NCBI RefSeq assembly: GCF_000717055.1
Contig: NZ_JNXI01000030.1
Coordinates: 1 to 64,000, forward strand
Length of the DNA: 64,000 bases
Origin: Streptomyces iakyrus
GTDB taxonomy: Bacteria > Actinomycetota > Actinomycetes > Streptomycetales > Streptomycetaceae
Reading direction: 5' to 3'
The translations under genes and the position numbers were made by a program. Each line of letters starts with the position of its first letter. The first letter of the stretch is position 1. A model generated the notes under the pieces. That model had not been told where the DNA came from and searched no databases. It worked only from the letters and a program-made list of their open reading frames with translations. Shown here one piece after another: positions 1-8,986 of the stretch.

Positions 1-460
1 GCCCTTCTGTCATGCCTCCGCACCGGCCAACTCACCCGATCCAGCACTCCGTTCGAATCGGGCCGACCATGCGAACGGATAGAGAACAGCCAGTTAGAGC
101 CTCAAGTTCAGTGCCTGGATGGGGCTTTACTCTTCAAGGCACCCACAGGATGCAGCCACTATGCGTGACCGCTCAGCGTTATTTCCGGACCCATTCACCA
201 TGAATCTGTGCCCGTCCCGGACCAGCCACGGACCAGCTGGGGCGCTACGTCGCGTCGCCCTCGACGGGACGAAGCATGCGAAGAAGTGCGGACGACGTTG
301 GGTGAAGGGCGTAGTCACACAGCGGTGGGCTCTCGGAGTTACGGCAGCGCCGCAGTCCTCAGTCGCGATGACAAAGCCGGTGGACCTGATCGGGAGCCTT
401 CGACTCGGTTTGGTCACTTCCGCGCCAGCAGGGTGCTTGGCGGTGGAAAATACTACCGAC
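1..460. other. Upstream region without a confident gene
   Basis: No convincing gene is visible. The reading frame of the downstream STAND gene stays open leftwards to about position 119, but the translation there is basic, low-complexity and lacks family-like character, so it is treated as leader. An alternative GTG start at 443 lies 18 bases upstream of the chosen ATG at 461. No clear promoter or hairpin was recognised. Confidence 0.4.
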
Positions 461-3400
461 ATGAGTGATCTAACTGCCGCGCACCGCGGGTACGAGTACC
501 AGGACCTGATGGAGGCAGGCCGCGTCGTCGACCTGCTGCTCGGCGGGATCGCCAGGGTCCTTGTCGACGAGAAGCTGGTGACGGACGACCGCTTCGACGA
601 CCTCACGGTGATCAACGCGGACGGATCCCGTGAACGGACCCAGTTTAAGCACTCGGACGAGGAAGACCCCCTCGCCTACACGACGTTCACGACCGACGAC
701 CGCGGACTGAGGTTGGACCGCCTTGTGGCGGCTGCCGTCGCCGACAGGGACGGACCGGGTGCGGGCGCCACTGCCCACCGGCTGCGCATCGTGATGCGCA
801 ATGCACCTCCGGGCGACGACGCACTCAACACGGTGATGGTGCCCGCCCGCTCCTCCGACGCGCCGTTCCTGCCGGGGATGAACACCACACTCCTGCGGTT
901 CGACGCGGAAGCCCTCTGGCGAGGTTTCGACCTGCCCGCGCGGGGCCGACGCAAGGCGGGTAACGTCTTAGGGTTCCTGACCAGCGGTGACAAGGCCGTG
1001 TCCAAGCAGGACCTGGAATGGCTGTGCGAGCACCTGGTGGTGGAAGTCGGCGCACCGGCCATGACGACGGACCTCCTGCGGCCAGGGCCGGCCGAACAGC
1101 TTCTCCTCCAGCGGGTACGCGGCGAGCTCGGCGCGGGGATCTACCCCAACGAGGGACGCTCACCGGTGGACGTCGCCGAGGCGCTGATTCGCACGATTCG
1201 CTCCGCCCGGCAGCGCGGCGTCGAGGTGACACCCCGCGAGCTACTGCGCCAGGCCCAGTTGCGCAGCGACCTCGGCGCCGTCGTGCGCGCGAACCCTGTC
1301 GACCGCGCACTGGAAGTGGCCAGGCCCGCCACGGTCGGCGTCCTGGCGGAGGCGGTCGGGACAGCGGCGGCCGAGGGGGGAGTCCTGCTAGTCACGGGCC
1401 CACCGGGACAAGGCAAGTCTTGGGCGTGCCAGCAGTTGGTCGACCAACTCACCCGTGATGGATGGCTGGTTGCCGAGCACTACTGCTACCTCGGCGATGC
1501 CGACGGCGATCAGCTGACCCGGGTGGTCACCGAAACGGTCTTCGGCAGCCTGCTGGGCCGGCTGGCCGAGGCGGAACCCGACCTCGTCCAGGAGCAGCGC
1601 CCGCGTTTCGCCGCCGATGCGCAAGCGCTGACCACGGCGGTGGACACCGCTCTGCGCAAGGACCCCACCCGGCGCGTGGCGCTCGTCGTGGACGGACTGG
1701 ACCACGTCACCCGCGTACAAGGAGGACGGACCAGGAGAGCTGATCCGTCCCTTGCCCTCGCCGCGGTCCTCGGCTCTCTGCCCCTTCCGCCCGGCAGCGT
1801 CCTCCTCGTCCTCAGCCAGCCCGGAACCCACCTCGTCCCCCTCCAGGACGCCGGGGCGGCTTCCCTCGCCGTGCCGCCACTGACCGCGCAAGAGTGCCGC
1901 GCCGTAGCGGAGCGGCTCGGACTCGTCCCGGCGGCGGACAACGATCGCACGGAGGCGCTCCTGAACGACGACCGCGACGTGACCGACTTCTTGGACGCGT
2001 TGCAGGAACGCTCGGGCGGCAACGCCCTGTACGCGACGTACCTCTGCCGCGAGGTCACTCTGCGGCCGGAGACGATCACGAAGGCCGCGGTAGTGGTGCG
2101 GGCGCTCCCTGCTTACCAGGGATCGTTGGAGGGCTACTACGCCCACCTCTACGACACGCTCGGCGCGGAAGCCGATGTCGTCGCGGACATCATCGCCCTG
2201 CTCGGCATGTCCGTTACCCGCGAGGAGCTCGGGCAGATCATCCCTGACCGGGCGCACAGGATCGATGGCGCGGTGAAGGTGCTGGCCCCGGTGCTCTCCG
2301 GGACGGCCGGACCCGGCGAAATTCGCGTTTACCATGAGTCGTTCGCCCGCTACCTGCGCTTGGGCTACGACAACGATCCCGGGGCCCTGGAATCGACGCT
2401 GGCGCTGATCGCCACCTGGCTGACCGGGAAGGGACTGTTTGACGACCCGAGGGCCTTCCGTCGCCTCCTGCAGATCCTCGCCGAGGCGGGGCGCGACACA
2501 GAGGTGCTCGACCACATCGGGCGGGACTTCGTCACCCGAGCCGTCTCCACCGCCCACCCGGCCTCGGCGATCAGGGACAACCTGGCCACCGGCCTGCGCT
2601 GCGCCGCCAGGACGGCGAACTGGCCTGTCGTCGCGCGCTGCGTCGAACTCGCCAGGGCCGCGCAGACGTACGAGTTCGAGCGCTTCGACTCGGTCCTGGT
2701 GGAATTCGCCGACGTGCCGATCGCCTTGATGGGGGCTCAGACGCTGGCGGACCGGCTCCTGCACGACGGGCGGACCGTCATGCCCGCCCGGGCAGGTCTG
2801 CAGATGTGCGCCGTCCTCGACGCGGCAGGCGCCGTGGCACCCTGGCACGCGTACATGACGGCACACGACCACGAGGCCGAATCGGACAACACCTCCTACG
2901 GGACGGAGTCCGACCGGGCCGTCGAACTTGCATACCTGCGGGGCCGGCTGCGCCTGTCTGCGACCGATCTGGGGACAGGTGTGGAGCCGCGCGAGGACGG
3001 GCTCGACCGGCCGGTGTCGCTGGACCGCATCGCCGAGTGGCTCGACGAACAAGGTGACCAGGCAGCGGCCGACACCGTCGTGAAGACGCTCCTCGACACC
3101 GTCGGAATCGAGGCCGTCACCGACCTGGTGCCGCGCCTTACCGCGGGCGGGCCGGTATGCCTCGCACTCGCCGAGCAGATCGGCGCAGGCGCGGTGCACG
3201 GAGAGGTGGGCAGCGCCGCAGACTGGTCGCAGAAGGCTGCCGACCTGGGATACCCGTCGGGAACGGCGCACCGGCTGCTCGCGCTGGGGGTCGCCGCCGC
3301 CGATCTCGCAGAAGGCCTTGCGGCAGACGAGACATCGACCGCCCGCGACGCCCTGTTCGCCCTCACCCGCGACGTACAGAACGAACAGGTCCGGTGGAGC

Positions 3401-6400
3401 CCCGTGGCCGTGGCCAGGTGGCTTGATGCCCTGGCGATCACGGCACAGAGCGACCCCATCGCCCTGGACGCGGTACCGGCTCTCGTCCAGGGGCCCGGCT
3501 GGTACCCCTGTTGGCTGCGGTTCGCGATCGCCCTCGCCCGCGCGGAAGTCGCCGAGGCACCCACCCGGTCTGGCCTGGTGATCGAAGCCCTCGGGCTTCT
3601 AACCGCAGACCTCAGCCGGTTCACCGGCAGCCCGCGTGCGTGCGACCTCTACCCGATCCATCCGCTCATCGAAGAGTCGGTACGCCGGGCGGTCACCCTC
3701 GTGTCCGACCAGGACTGGCCTCACGCGTGGAAGACCCTCATCCACGTCAGCCGGGAAATCAGCGTCAGCCTGCGCGGCGAGATGGGCGGACCACTGCCAG
3801 CCGACACGCTCCTGACGATCGCCGTCCAGCACACCACGCCAGCGCGGCGGGACGGCGTCGACGAAGCCGTCCGCAACGAGTTCCTCCAGCAGGCCGGCGG
3901 ACGCTTCTACAGCGACCTCGCCCGTTACCTCCTCATCCACGCGCGCCTCGCCCTCACCGCCGACGACCTTGGCGAGGCAGAGGAACACTGGCTGGCGGCC
4001 TGCCGCTTCCTGGTGGCCTACGGCTGGCGCAAGGACATCACCGTCTACGAGGTCCTGGATCCGCTGCCCACCCTGGTCACCGCGGACCCGGCCCGGGGAC
4101 GGGCGCGGGTGGCACGCATCCAGCCACTGTGCGAACGCCTTGTCCTTCACACTGACGGCAAGGAGACCAACGCCGCCCGCCCGCGGTGGTGGAACGTCCT
4201 GGCCCGGGCGGACCCTGCGGCCCTCGCCGATCTCGCAGCCACCGGGCTGCTCAGCGACTGCAACGGTCCGAACATCACTCTCCATGGGGCCCGAGAAGAC
4301 CTCTGGCGCGCGTGGAATGACACCGCGGACCCGGTCGTTGCAACCGCCCTGCGCATCACCCTGGACACTCCGCTCCTCCAAGCCGACGCCGCACTTCTGG
4401 ATCGACTCGCCCGGACAATCGGCCCCTCCACGCCCGACGGCGTTCCACAACTGCTGCGCATCGCACTGAGCAGGGCCGACGAGAGGCAAGCGAACCGCGA
4501 CTCCTCCAGCGACCAGACCAGGCCGACCGACGCACAGCTGGTCGCGGAACTCAACGCCGTCGCCGAACGCATCGGCGCCCCACAGCTCACCCCCCTGCCC
4601 GAACCACCGGTCACCGACGAATCTCAGCCTCGCCACAGCGCCCCCACCTCCGCGCAGCAGGCCACGGCCCCGACCTCACCTGCCACCCCGTCGCCCGCGC
4701 CCTCCGAACCGGTCGGCCTGATCCGGATACTGCGCGCATGGCACCTGAGCCCGTACGAGGCCAGCGCACCACAACACACCCTCGAACAGATGAGTGACCT
4801 CGTCGGCGATGGCCTACTCAAGCTCGTCACCCGAGGACAGACCGACGAGGCCGCACAAGTCCTGCGTGCCATCGCCGGCCCCTTCGACTTCCGGGACGGT
4901 CCCCTCCTGCTGCGCCGACTCGCGGACAAGCTCCGCCAGAATGGCCATGACGCGCTCGCTGCCGAAGCCTACGCACTGACCTGGGTACGCACCCGCGGAC
5001 AAGGCGGATGGCTGAACTTCGGAGGCGAGACAGCCGTCGACGCCCTTCGTACGGCCGCGCAACTCGATCGCACCCTCACCCACCGTGTCATCACCGAAGA
5101 GGCCGAAGCAGTGGTGAGCGCCGGTCGGTACGGGACCCACGGCATCACCCAGGCACTGATCTTCGCCTTCGCCCAGCAAGCCCTCGGCCTGCCCCCGAAC
5201 GATTCCCTCGACCTGGCCTTCGCCCTCTGGGACGAAGCCGCAACGGTCATCGAGAGCAGAGCACCACGCGTCCACGACAGCGACGACCCCCAGCACCCCT
5301 ACCGCGCCCCGGACAACGACAACGGAACCCCCGCACCCGGCGATCTCGACCACGCCTTCGCGACCGCTGCACTGGCCGCAGTCGCACACGCGGACCGGGA
5401 AGGCAAACGCCGAGCGATGGTTGCGACGCGATCTCTGGTCACACTGCGCCCCGAAGCCACGGCACCCGCTATGGCCCTCGCACTGGAGCAACTCTCCGAT
5501 CCGGCGACCCTGATGTGGCTGTTGTGTCTCCTCCAGGAACAGGGGCCGCAAGCCCAATCTGTGGTGGACCACTGCCAGGAGGCGCTCGAGATGCTGGCCC
5601 GAGGACCGCTGCTCACCGTCCGCGCCCTCGCCCGCCGGCTGCTCACCGATGCGGCCAGCGTGCCCATGGGAGCGTCGGACCCGGCCGGGCTGAACCCGCC
5701 GAGCCGCCTGTGGACCTCCGCCGCACAGGGAGACAGCCCGAGAGACCGCGTGGTGACGGGGATGGTGGCAGAGGTGGCTGGCGCGCGGCTGAACGAAGCC
5801 GAGCAACTGCAGCCCGGGCTGATCCGAGCGGTACTCGCCAGGGTTCGCCGCGAGGTTGACGCTGAGCACACCATCGAGAGGATCAAGGCCCAGTCCCGTG
5901 CCTACCTCAGCGCCGACGAGGGCGAGCTGCCGGACGCCTACCTCGCCATCGAGGAGACCATCGAAGAGGCGATCCAAACGGTGGCAGCGGGTAGCCGCGC
6001 GCATAGGCTCTCGCAAGGCTTGGGCGTAAGCGATCCGGCAGCTTGGGAGGATCAGCTGGCCACCGTACTGACAGACGACCCCCGCATTCCGCTGGCCTTC
6101 GAAGAGGCGCGCTGGCCTCGCCCCGACCTTCCTCTGCCACCCGGCCCGGACGACCCGGCCAGCCAGGACACTCCGCTGACCGGAACAGTCACCGAGACCA
6201 TCTCCACACGGCCACTGTCGCAAGCCGCCGCCCTCACCGGACAGACGCTCCCGGGCTGGCGCATCCTCGCTTCAGTGGAGGAACGCAAGTTCCTGTCACC
6301 ACACACCCGGAAAACCGGCCTGACCGTCGTGAGCTTCTCAGGCCCCGAAGTGACGGATTACGGGAACCAGGACAGGGACGCCATCCCTTTCTCGGACGGA

Positions 6401-6796
6401 GACATCGAGGAGTGGACCCGTCCGCCGGGGCAGCGCTCCGCCGCAGACGTCCCGCCGGGGATTCCGCTCCTTGGCCTCGACCGCGCCATCACCGCCGCCG
6501 CAGACGCCGCCCAAGGCCTGGGACTACCCGGCTTCGCGCTGGCACCCACCCCGTGGCTCCGGACCGCACTACGTCTGAAGCCCGGAGCCCCACTGACACT
6601 GGAGGACGACCGAGGTCCGGCCCTGCGGGTCATCTGCTGGCGCACCGAATACGAGCGGAGTGCCTACCGCCTGCCCTGGCCACGGACGACCGGCTGCGCC
6701 ATCGTGTTCCGTCCCGATCTGCTGGACATCCTGTCCGAGCGGGCATCCGCACCGATCGTCACCCGAGATGTCGTCATGCGGCTGGAAGCGGACTGA
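461..6796 (+). CDS. Giant STAND NTPase with N-terminal Cap4/DUF4297-like nuclease motif (Avs-like architecture)
   Basis: About 2111 residues. The N-terminus reads AHRGYEYQDLMEAG, then DDRFDDL (residues 42-48) and TQFKH (60-64); a D...QxK pattern after a G-x-EYQ helix is how Cap4/DUF4297-type PD-(D/E)xK nucleases look. A P-loop GPPGQGKS lies at residues 313-320 and a Walker B VALVVDGLDH at about 404-413, followed by some 1500 residues of helical, repeat-like sequence with no recognised enzyme motif, which would be the sensor arm. This order (nuclease, STAND NTPase, long helical arm) matches antiviral STAND proteins, in which target binding causes oligomerisation and nuclease activation; that role is inferred. 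The ATG at 461 is chosen because family-like sequence starts there; a GTG at 443 is in frame. It stands alone on the plus strand, and the next 1.3 kb is debris. Confidence 0.75.
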   Translation: MSDLTAAHRGYEYQDLMEAGRVVDLLLGGIARVLVDEKLVTDDRFDDLTVINADGSRERTQFKHSDEEDPLAYTTFTTDDRGLRLDRLVAAAVADRDGPGAGATAHRLRIVMRNAPPGDDALNTVMVPARSSDAPFLPGMNTTLLRFDAEALWRGFDLPARGRRKAGNVLGFLTSGDKAVSKQDLEWLCEHLVVEVGAPAMTTDLLRPGPAEQLLLQRVRGELGAGIYPNEGRSPVDVAEALIRTIRSARQRGVEVTPRELLRQAQLRSDLGAVVRANPVDRALEVARPATVGVLAEAVGTAAAEGGVLLVTGPPGQGKSWACQQLVDQLTRDGWLVAEHYCYLGDADGDQLTRVVTETVFGSLLGRLAEAEPDLVQEQRPRFAADAQALTTAVDTALRKDPTRRVALVVDGLDHVTRVQGGRTRRADPSLALAAVLGSLPLPPGSVLLVLSQPGTHLVPLQDAGAASLAVPPLTAQECRAVAERLGLVPAADNDRTEALLNDDRDVTDFLDALQERSGGNALYATYLCREVTLRPETITKAAVVVRALPAYQGSLEGYYAHLYDTLGAEADVVADIIALLGMSVTREELGQIIPDRAHRIDGAVKVLAPVLSGTAGPGEIRVYHESFARYLRLGYDNDPGALESTLALIATWLTGKGLFDDPRAFRRLLQILAEAGRDTEVLDHIGRDFVTRAVSTAHPASAIRDNLATGLRCAARTANWPVVARCVELARAAQTYEFERFDSVLVEFADVPIALMGAQTLADRLLHDGRTVMPARAGLQMCAVLDAAGAVAPWHAYMTAHDHEAESDNTSYGTESDRAVELAYLRGRLRLSATDLGTGVEPREDGLDRPVSLDRIAEWLDEQGDQAAADTVVKTLLDTVGIEAVTDLVPRLTAGGPVCLALAEQIGAGAVHGEVGSAADWSQKAADLGYPSGTAHRLLALGVAAADLAEGLAADETSTARDALFALTRDVQNEQVRWSPVAVARWLDALAITAQSDPIALDAVPALVQGPGWYPCWLRFAIALARAEVAEAPTRSGLVIEALGLLTADLSRFTGSPRACDLYPIHPLIEESVRRAVTLVSDQDWPHAWKTLIHVSREISVSLRGEMGGPLPADTLLTIAVQHTTPARRDGVDEAVRNEFLQQAGGRFYSDLARYLLIHARLALTADDLGEAEEHWLAACRFLVAYGWRKDITVYEVLDPLPTLVTADPARGRARVARIQPLCERLVLHTDGKETNAARPRWWNVLARADPAALADLAATGLLSDCNGPNITLHGAREDLWRAWNDTADPVVATALRITLDTPLLQADAALLDRLARTIGPSTPDGVPQLLRIALSRADERQANRDSSSDQTRPTDAQLVAELNAVAERIGAPQLTPLPEPPVTDESQPRHSAPTSAQQATAPTSPATPSPAPSEPVGLIRILRAWHLSPYEASAPQHTLEQMSDLVGDGLLKLVTRGQTDEAAQVLRAIAGPFDFRDGPLLLRRLADKLRQNGHDALAAEAYALTWVRTRGQGGWLNFGGETAVDALRTAAQLDRTLTHRVITEEAEAVVSAGRYGTHGITQALIFAFAQQALGLPPNDSLDLAFALWDEAATVIESRAPRVHDSDDPQHPYRAPDNDNGTPAPGDLDHAFATAALAAVAHADREGKRRAMVATRSLVTLRPEATAPAMALALEQLSDPATLMWLLCLLQEQGPQAQSVVDHCQEALEMLARGPLLTVRALARRLLTDAASVPMGASDPAGLNPPSRLWTSAAQGDSPRDRVVTGMVAEVAGARLNEAEQLQPGLIRAVLARVRREVDAEHTIERIKAQSRAYLSADEGELPDAYLAIEETIEEAIQTVAAGSRAHRLSQGLGVSDPAAWEDQLATVLTDDPRIPLAFEEARWPRPDLPLPPGPDDPASQDTPLTGTVTETISTRPLSQAAALTGQTLPGWRILASVEERKFLSPHTRKTGLTVVSFSGPEVTDYGNQDRDAIPFSDGDIEEWTRPPGQRSAADVPPGIPLLGLDRAITAAADAAQGLGLPGFALAPTPWLRTALRLKPGAPLTLEDDRGPALRVICWRTEYERSAYRLPWPRTTGCAIVFRPDLLDILSERASAPIVTRDVVMRLEAD

Positions 6797-7285
6797 AGAA
6801 GAGCAGTCGGGCACCGAGAGGGCGGAGGTCGCCCCACGAGTCCGGAACCGTCTTGTGCATCCCAAAGAGACACAAGAGCCCGTACTCGAAGCTAAGGGCG
6901 CAGTTCAGAGTGCCAGGTATAGACATGGAAGACCGTCGGATAACACCAAGATCCGGACCAACTCGCTCCGGCAGCGGGAGATTCCAACCATTGCCGCAGG
7001 TCAGCACGCTTCAACCCGCCTCCCGCCGAAGGAGTTCAACCGCTCACGACAGCCGCTCGCACGGGGAGGACCGGGCCTGCCGGTGGACGACGGCTGAAAA
7101 GTGGTCCGGTAGCGAGGAACTCAGGCGTCGGAACTGGGTCACGATTCACGCGTCGCCGACACCTGCCGACAACCAGATCCCCGCCGGGGTGGTTCGGACC
7201 CGCACAGCCTGAACAAAGTTCGCCTCAGGACGTCTAGGAGTGAGCGCGACTATGCAGCAGGCCAGCGTCGAGCACCCGTCAAACT
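6797..7285. other. Gene-free stretch after the STAND gene
   Basis: Open frames cross this stretch on the plus strand, but the translations are arginine- and proline-rich with no family-like segment. I see no tRNA, no clear hairpin and no insertion-sequence end. It runs directly into the 406-bp repeat at 7286 and is best read as non-coding or decayed accessory DNA. Confidence 0.4.
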
Positions 7286-7691
7286 AGCACGGTACGGGTT
7301 ACTACAGGTGATAATCGGTGCCGACAAGTGCGCCGACCAAGCGAACTCCACAGCGTCCTGCACCACCAGACAGCACCAAAGTATGGGTTCACACCACATG
7401 GGGCGACGCTGCAGCAGTTCCTAGCCTGTGCAGCACCCAAAGCACCCTCGTCCCCGCCCGGAAGTGACCGATATGACCGCACCCGCAGCGGCCGCTCCAA
7501 CCCTCCGCCAGATGCGGAAAGTTGTAGCAGCGAGCTTCATCGGAACAACTATCGACTGGTACGACAACTCATTCGATCGGAGCTAGGACCTGCGGGTTTC
7601 CTGATTCTGGCCCTCGAAGTCAGCACGGAACCAGCAGGAGTTGGTGGCGTGCTGACTCAGTGCTGGCAGAGCAGCTGCACGGCGCGCTCCA
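7286..7691 (+). repeat. Long imperfect direct repeat, copy 1
   Basis: This ~406-bp stretch matches 22484-22891 in the same orientation with few gaps, from AGCACGGTAC at its left end to GGCGCGCTCCA at its right. The core (about 7345-7600) is nearly identical: both copies contain GCAGCAGTTCCTAGCCTGTG and GACTGGTACGACAACTCATT. Near the right end is an inverted repeat (GTCAGCAC...GTGCTGAC). It encodes the first 37 codons of a transporter-like gene. The two copies bracket a 15-kb block of defence-type genes. Confidence 0.85.
7473..7586 (+). pseudogene. Truncated MFS (MHS-type) transporter N-terminus, copy 1
   Basis: The 37-codon frame starts ATG with GGAAGTG seven bases upstream and reads MTAPAA..., then RKVVAASFIGTTIDWYDNSF, then a stop. 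RKxxxASFIGTTIEWYD is the hallmark opening of metabolite:H+ symporter (proline/betaine/shikimate-like) MFS proteins, which normally go on for ~430 residues. Everything after the first part of helix 1 is gone. The same frame with the same stop occurs at 22670, so truncation came before duplication. Not expected to transport anything. Confidence 0.65.
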
Positions 7692-7799
7692 ACGAGCTCA
7701 GCGGCGTTTGAGCGCGGTTACACAACGTTGCGAAAGGCACCGGCCTACACGCTCCACGGTGTGGCTCCGCCGGTCGTCGTCGAGGCGGCGGATATGAGC

Positions 7800-7950
7800 G
7801 CGATGCTGGTACGTGCCGTACTTCTCCGGCGGGTGGACCCACTGCGTTCCAGGTTCGGAACTTGGAGGCGATCGCGTCAATCACCTTCCTGTGGTCACGC
7901 CACCGGCCACCCCGCTTCGGCGTCCAAGGCGGGAGTAACGACGCCAAGGG
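7800..7950 (-). pseudogene. IS5-family transposase relic
   Basis: On the minus strand one frame gives LLPPWTPKRGGRWRDHRKV (near 7925-7870) then IDAIASKFRT. After one extra base near 7851 the neighbouring frame continues GTQWVHPPEKYGTYQ. Together they match the N-terminal domain of Streptomyces IS5-type transposases (..KRGGRWRDHRxVIDAIxxKxxTGTQWVxLPEKYG..). No DDE catalytic region, terminal inverted repeats or intact start is visible, so this is a fragment. It lies between repeat copy 1 and the 8134 gene. Confidence 0.65.
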
Positions 7951-8133
7951 GCGCTGGCTCCGGTGCTCTGGGCGATCAGCGAATGAGTCAGACCGTGGAC
8001 CCGCGGGGCCGTTCGAAGATGCAGCACGCGCTCCTCGCCGCGGTCTCCGCGGAAAACTCTCACAATTCCTAACGTGCACACGGGCGAGTCATGAGAGGTT
8101 GACTTGTGGCGGCGGCCGCGATTGGGAGCGAAC

Positions 8134-8643
8134 ATGCAGCTTGAAGAGCTCACGGCATTGGCAACAGAAGCCGGACGGGCAGTGGTCCGCGCCGTGGGTA
8201 CCGCGTTCTGGCCCGTGACGCAGCGTCAAGTCGCGGAGTTGGTCGGCCGCGGTGACGCCGAGCGCGTGAATGCGGAGTTCGTGCGGCTCGAACGCACCGC
8301 GCAAGCCCTGACACCCCCGCCGTCAGGCGACACCGGTGCGGAGCGGGCGCGGCAGGAAGGGCTGTGGGCCGGCCGATTCGAGGCCCTGCTGGACCGCCTC
8401 GAAGGGGCCGAACACTCCAGTGCGGCAGCAGAGTTGCACGCGCTCCTTGAGTCCCTCACCGCCTCCGTCGGCGACACGGCCATCGATACCGGCAACGCGA
8501 CGGCCCGCGGCGGCAGCTCCGCGATCACCGGAATCCGGAACGTCAGCAGTAGCCGTCCCGGCCCGTCCAAGGTCGCGCACACCGGAAACGCGGATGCCGC
8601 CGGACCCGGTTCCAGCGCCGTCACCGGAATCGTCAACGAATAG
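8134..8643 (+). CDS. Helical protein with C-terminal paired TG(x)A(x)A..GG..TGI motif
   Basis: 169 residues. The ATG at 8134 follows GGGAGCG at a good distance. The first ~115 residues look helical and soluble (EELTALATEAGRAVVRAV..., GLWAGRFEALLDRLEG...). The C-terminus carries two copies of a small-residue motif, TGNATARGGSSAITGI and TGNADAAGPGSSAVTGI, 31 residues apart, the second ending the protein. The same pair with the same spacing ends the membrane protein at 13248-13592, and a related pair opens the NB-ARC protein at 8987-13231. I infer a partner or effector recruited through this motif. The gene faces the NB-ARC gene (convergent). Function of the helical part is unknown. Confidence 0.7.
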   Translation: MQLEELTALATEAGRAVVRAVGTAFWPVTQRQVAELVGRGDAERVNAEFVRLERTAQALTPPPSGDTGAERARQEGLWAGRFEALLDRLEGAEHSSAAAELHALLESLTASVGDTAIDTGNATARGGSSAITGIRNVSSSRPGPSKVAHTGNADAAGPGSSAVTGIVNE

Positions 8644-8644
8644 G

Positions 8645-8663
8645 CTGGCCCCGGGAAGGCCAG
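8645..8663 (+). terminator. Short hairpin after the 8134 gene
   Basis: CTGGCC (8645-8650) and GGCCAG (8658-8663) form a perfect six-base stem with a seven-base loop directly after the stop codon. There is no T-run, as is common in actinobacteria. A terminator role is inferred from position. Confidence 0.4.
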
Positions 8664-8731
8664 GCGCCTCGTGTAGAGCGTTGCATGCACCGCAGACACC
8701 AAGGACTGTCGTCTTCGGCTGGGCAAACATC

Positions 8732-8930
8732 CGTCGAGCCCTAGGAGTGTTCGAGAAAGTCCTGGGCGAGGACCATCGCTACACGTTGTCCTCGCCCAAC
8801 AAACTTACCTACGCCCACTGTCGGTGCGTGATCTGGCGCGGGCGGTCCCGCTGTCGGAGCGGCCGCTGCGGGACAGCCAGCGCGTGCGGGACAAGGAGGG
8901 ATCTGGTCACTGCGAACGTCCGCACCAGAT
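8732..8930 (+). pseudogene. Relic of a TPR (Streptomyces NB-ARC/TPR type) protein
   Basis: One frame reads VFEKVLGEDHRYTLSSPNKL at about 8746-8806, close to the classic VLGEDHPDTLxSRNNLAYAY repeat of actinobacterial TPR proteins. A second frame a little downstream continues AVPLSERPLRD, matching the AIPLFERTLxD segment that normally follows. The two parts are out of frame and no start, stop or P-loop accompanies them, so this is a fragment. It lies in the convergent gap between the 8134 gene and the intact NB-ARC/TPR gene, whose own repeats look different. Confidence 0.5.
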
Positions 8931-8986
8931 TCGCGCAGCCGCCGATCGCAACGGCCAACAAGGTTAGTCATCGACGGGCGGTCACA

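Noticed and set aside
1388..3271. 627-codon minus-strand open frame
   Set aside because: Antisense to the P-loop and helical region of the STAND protein; no family-like segment.
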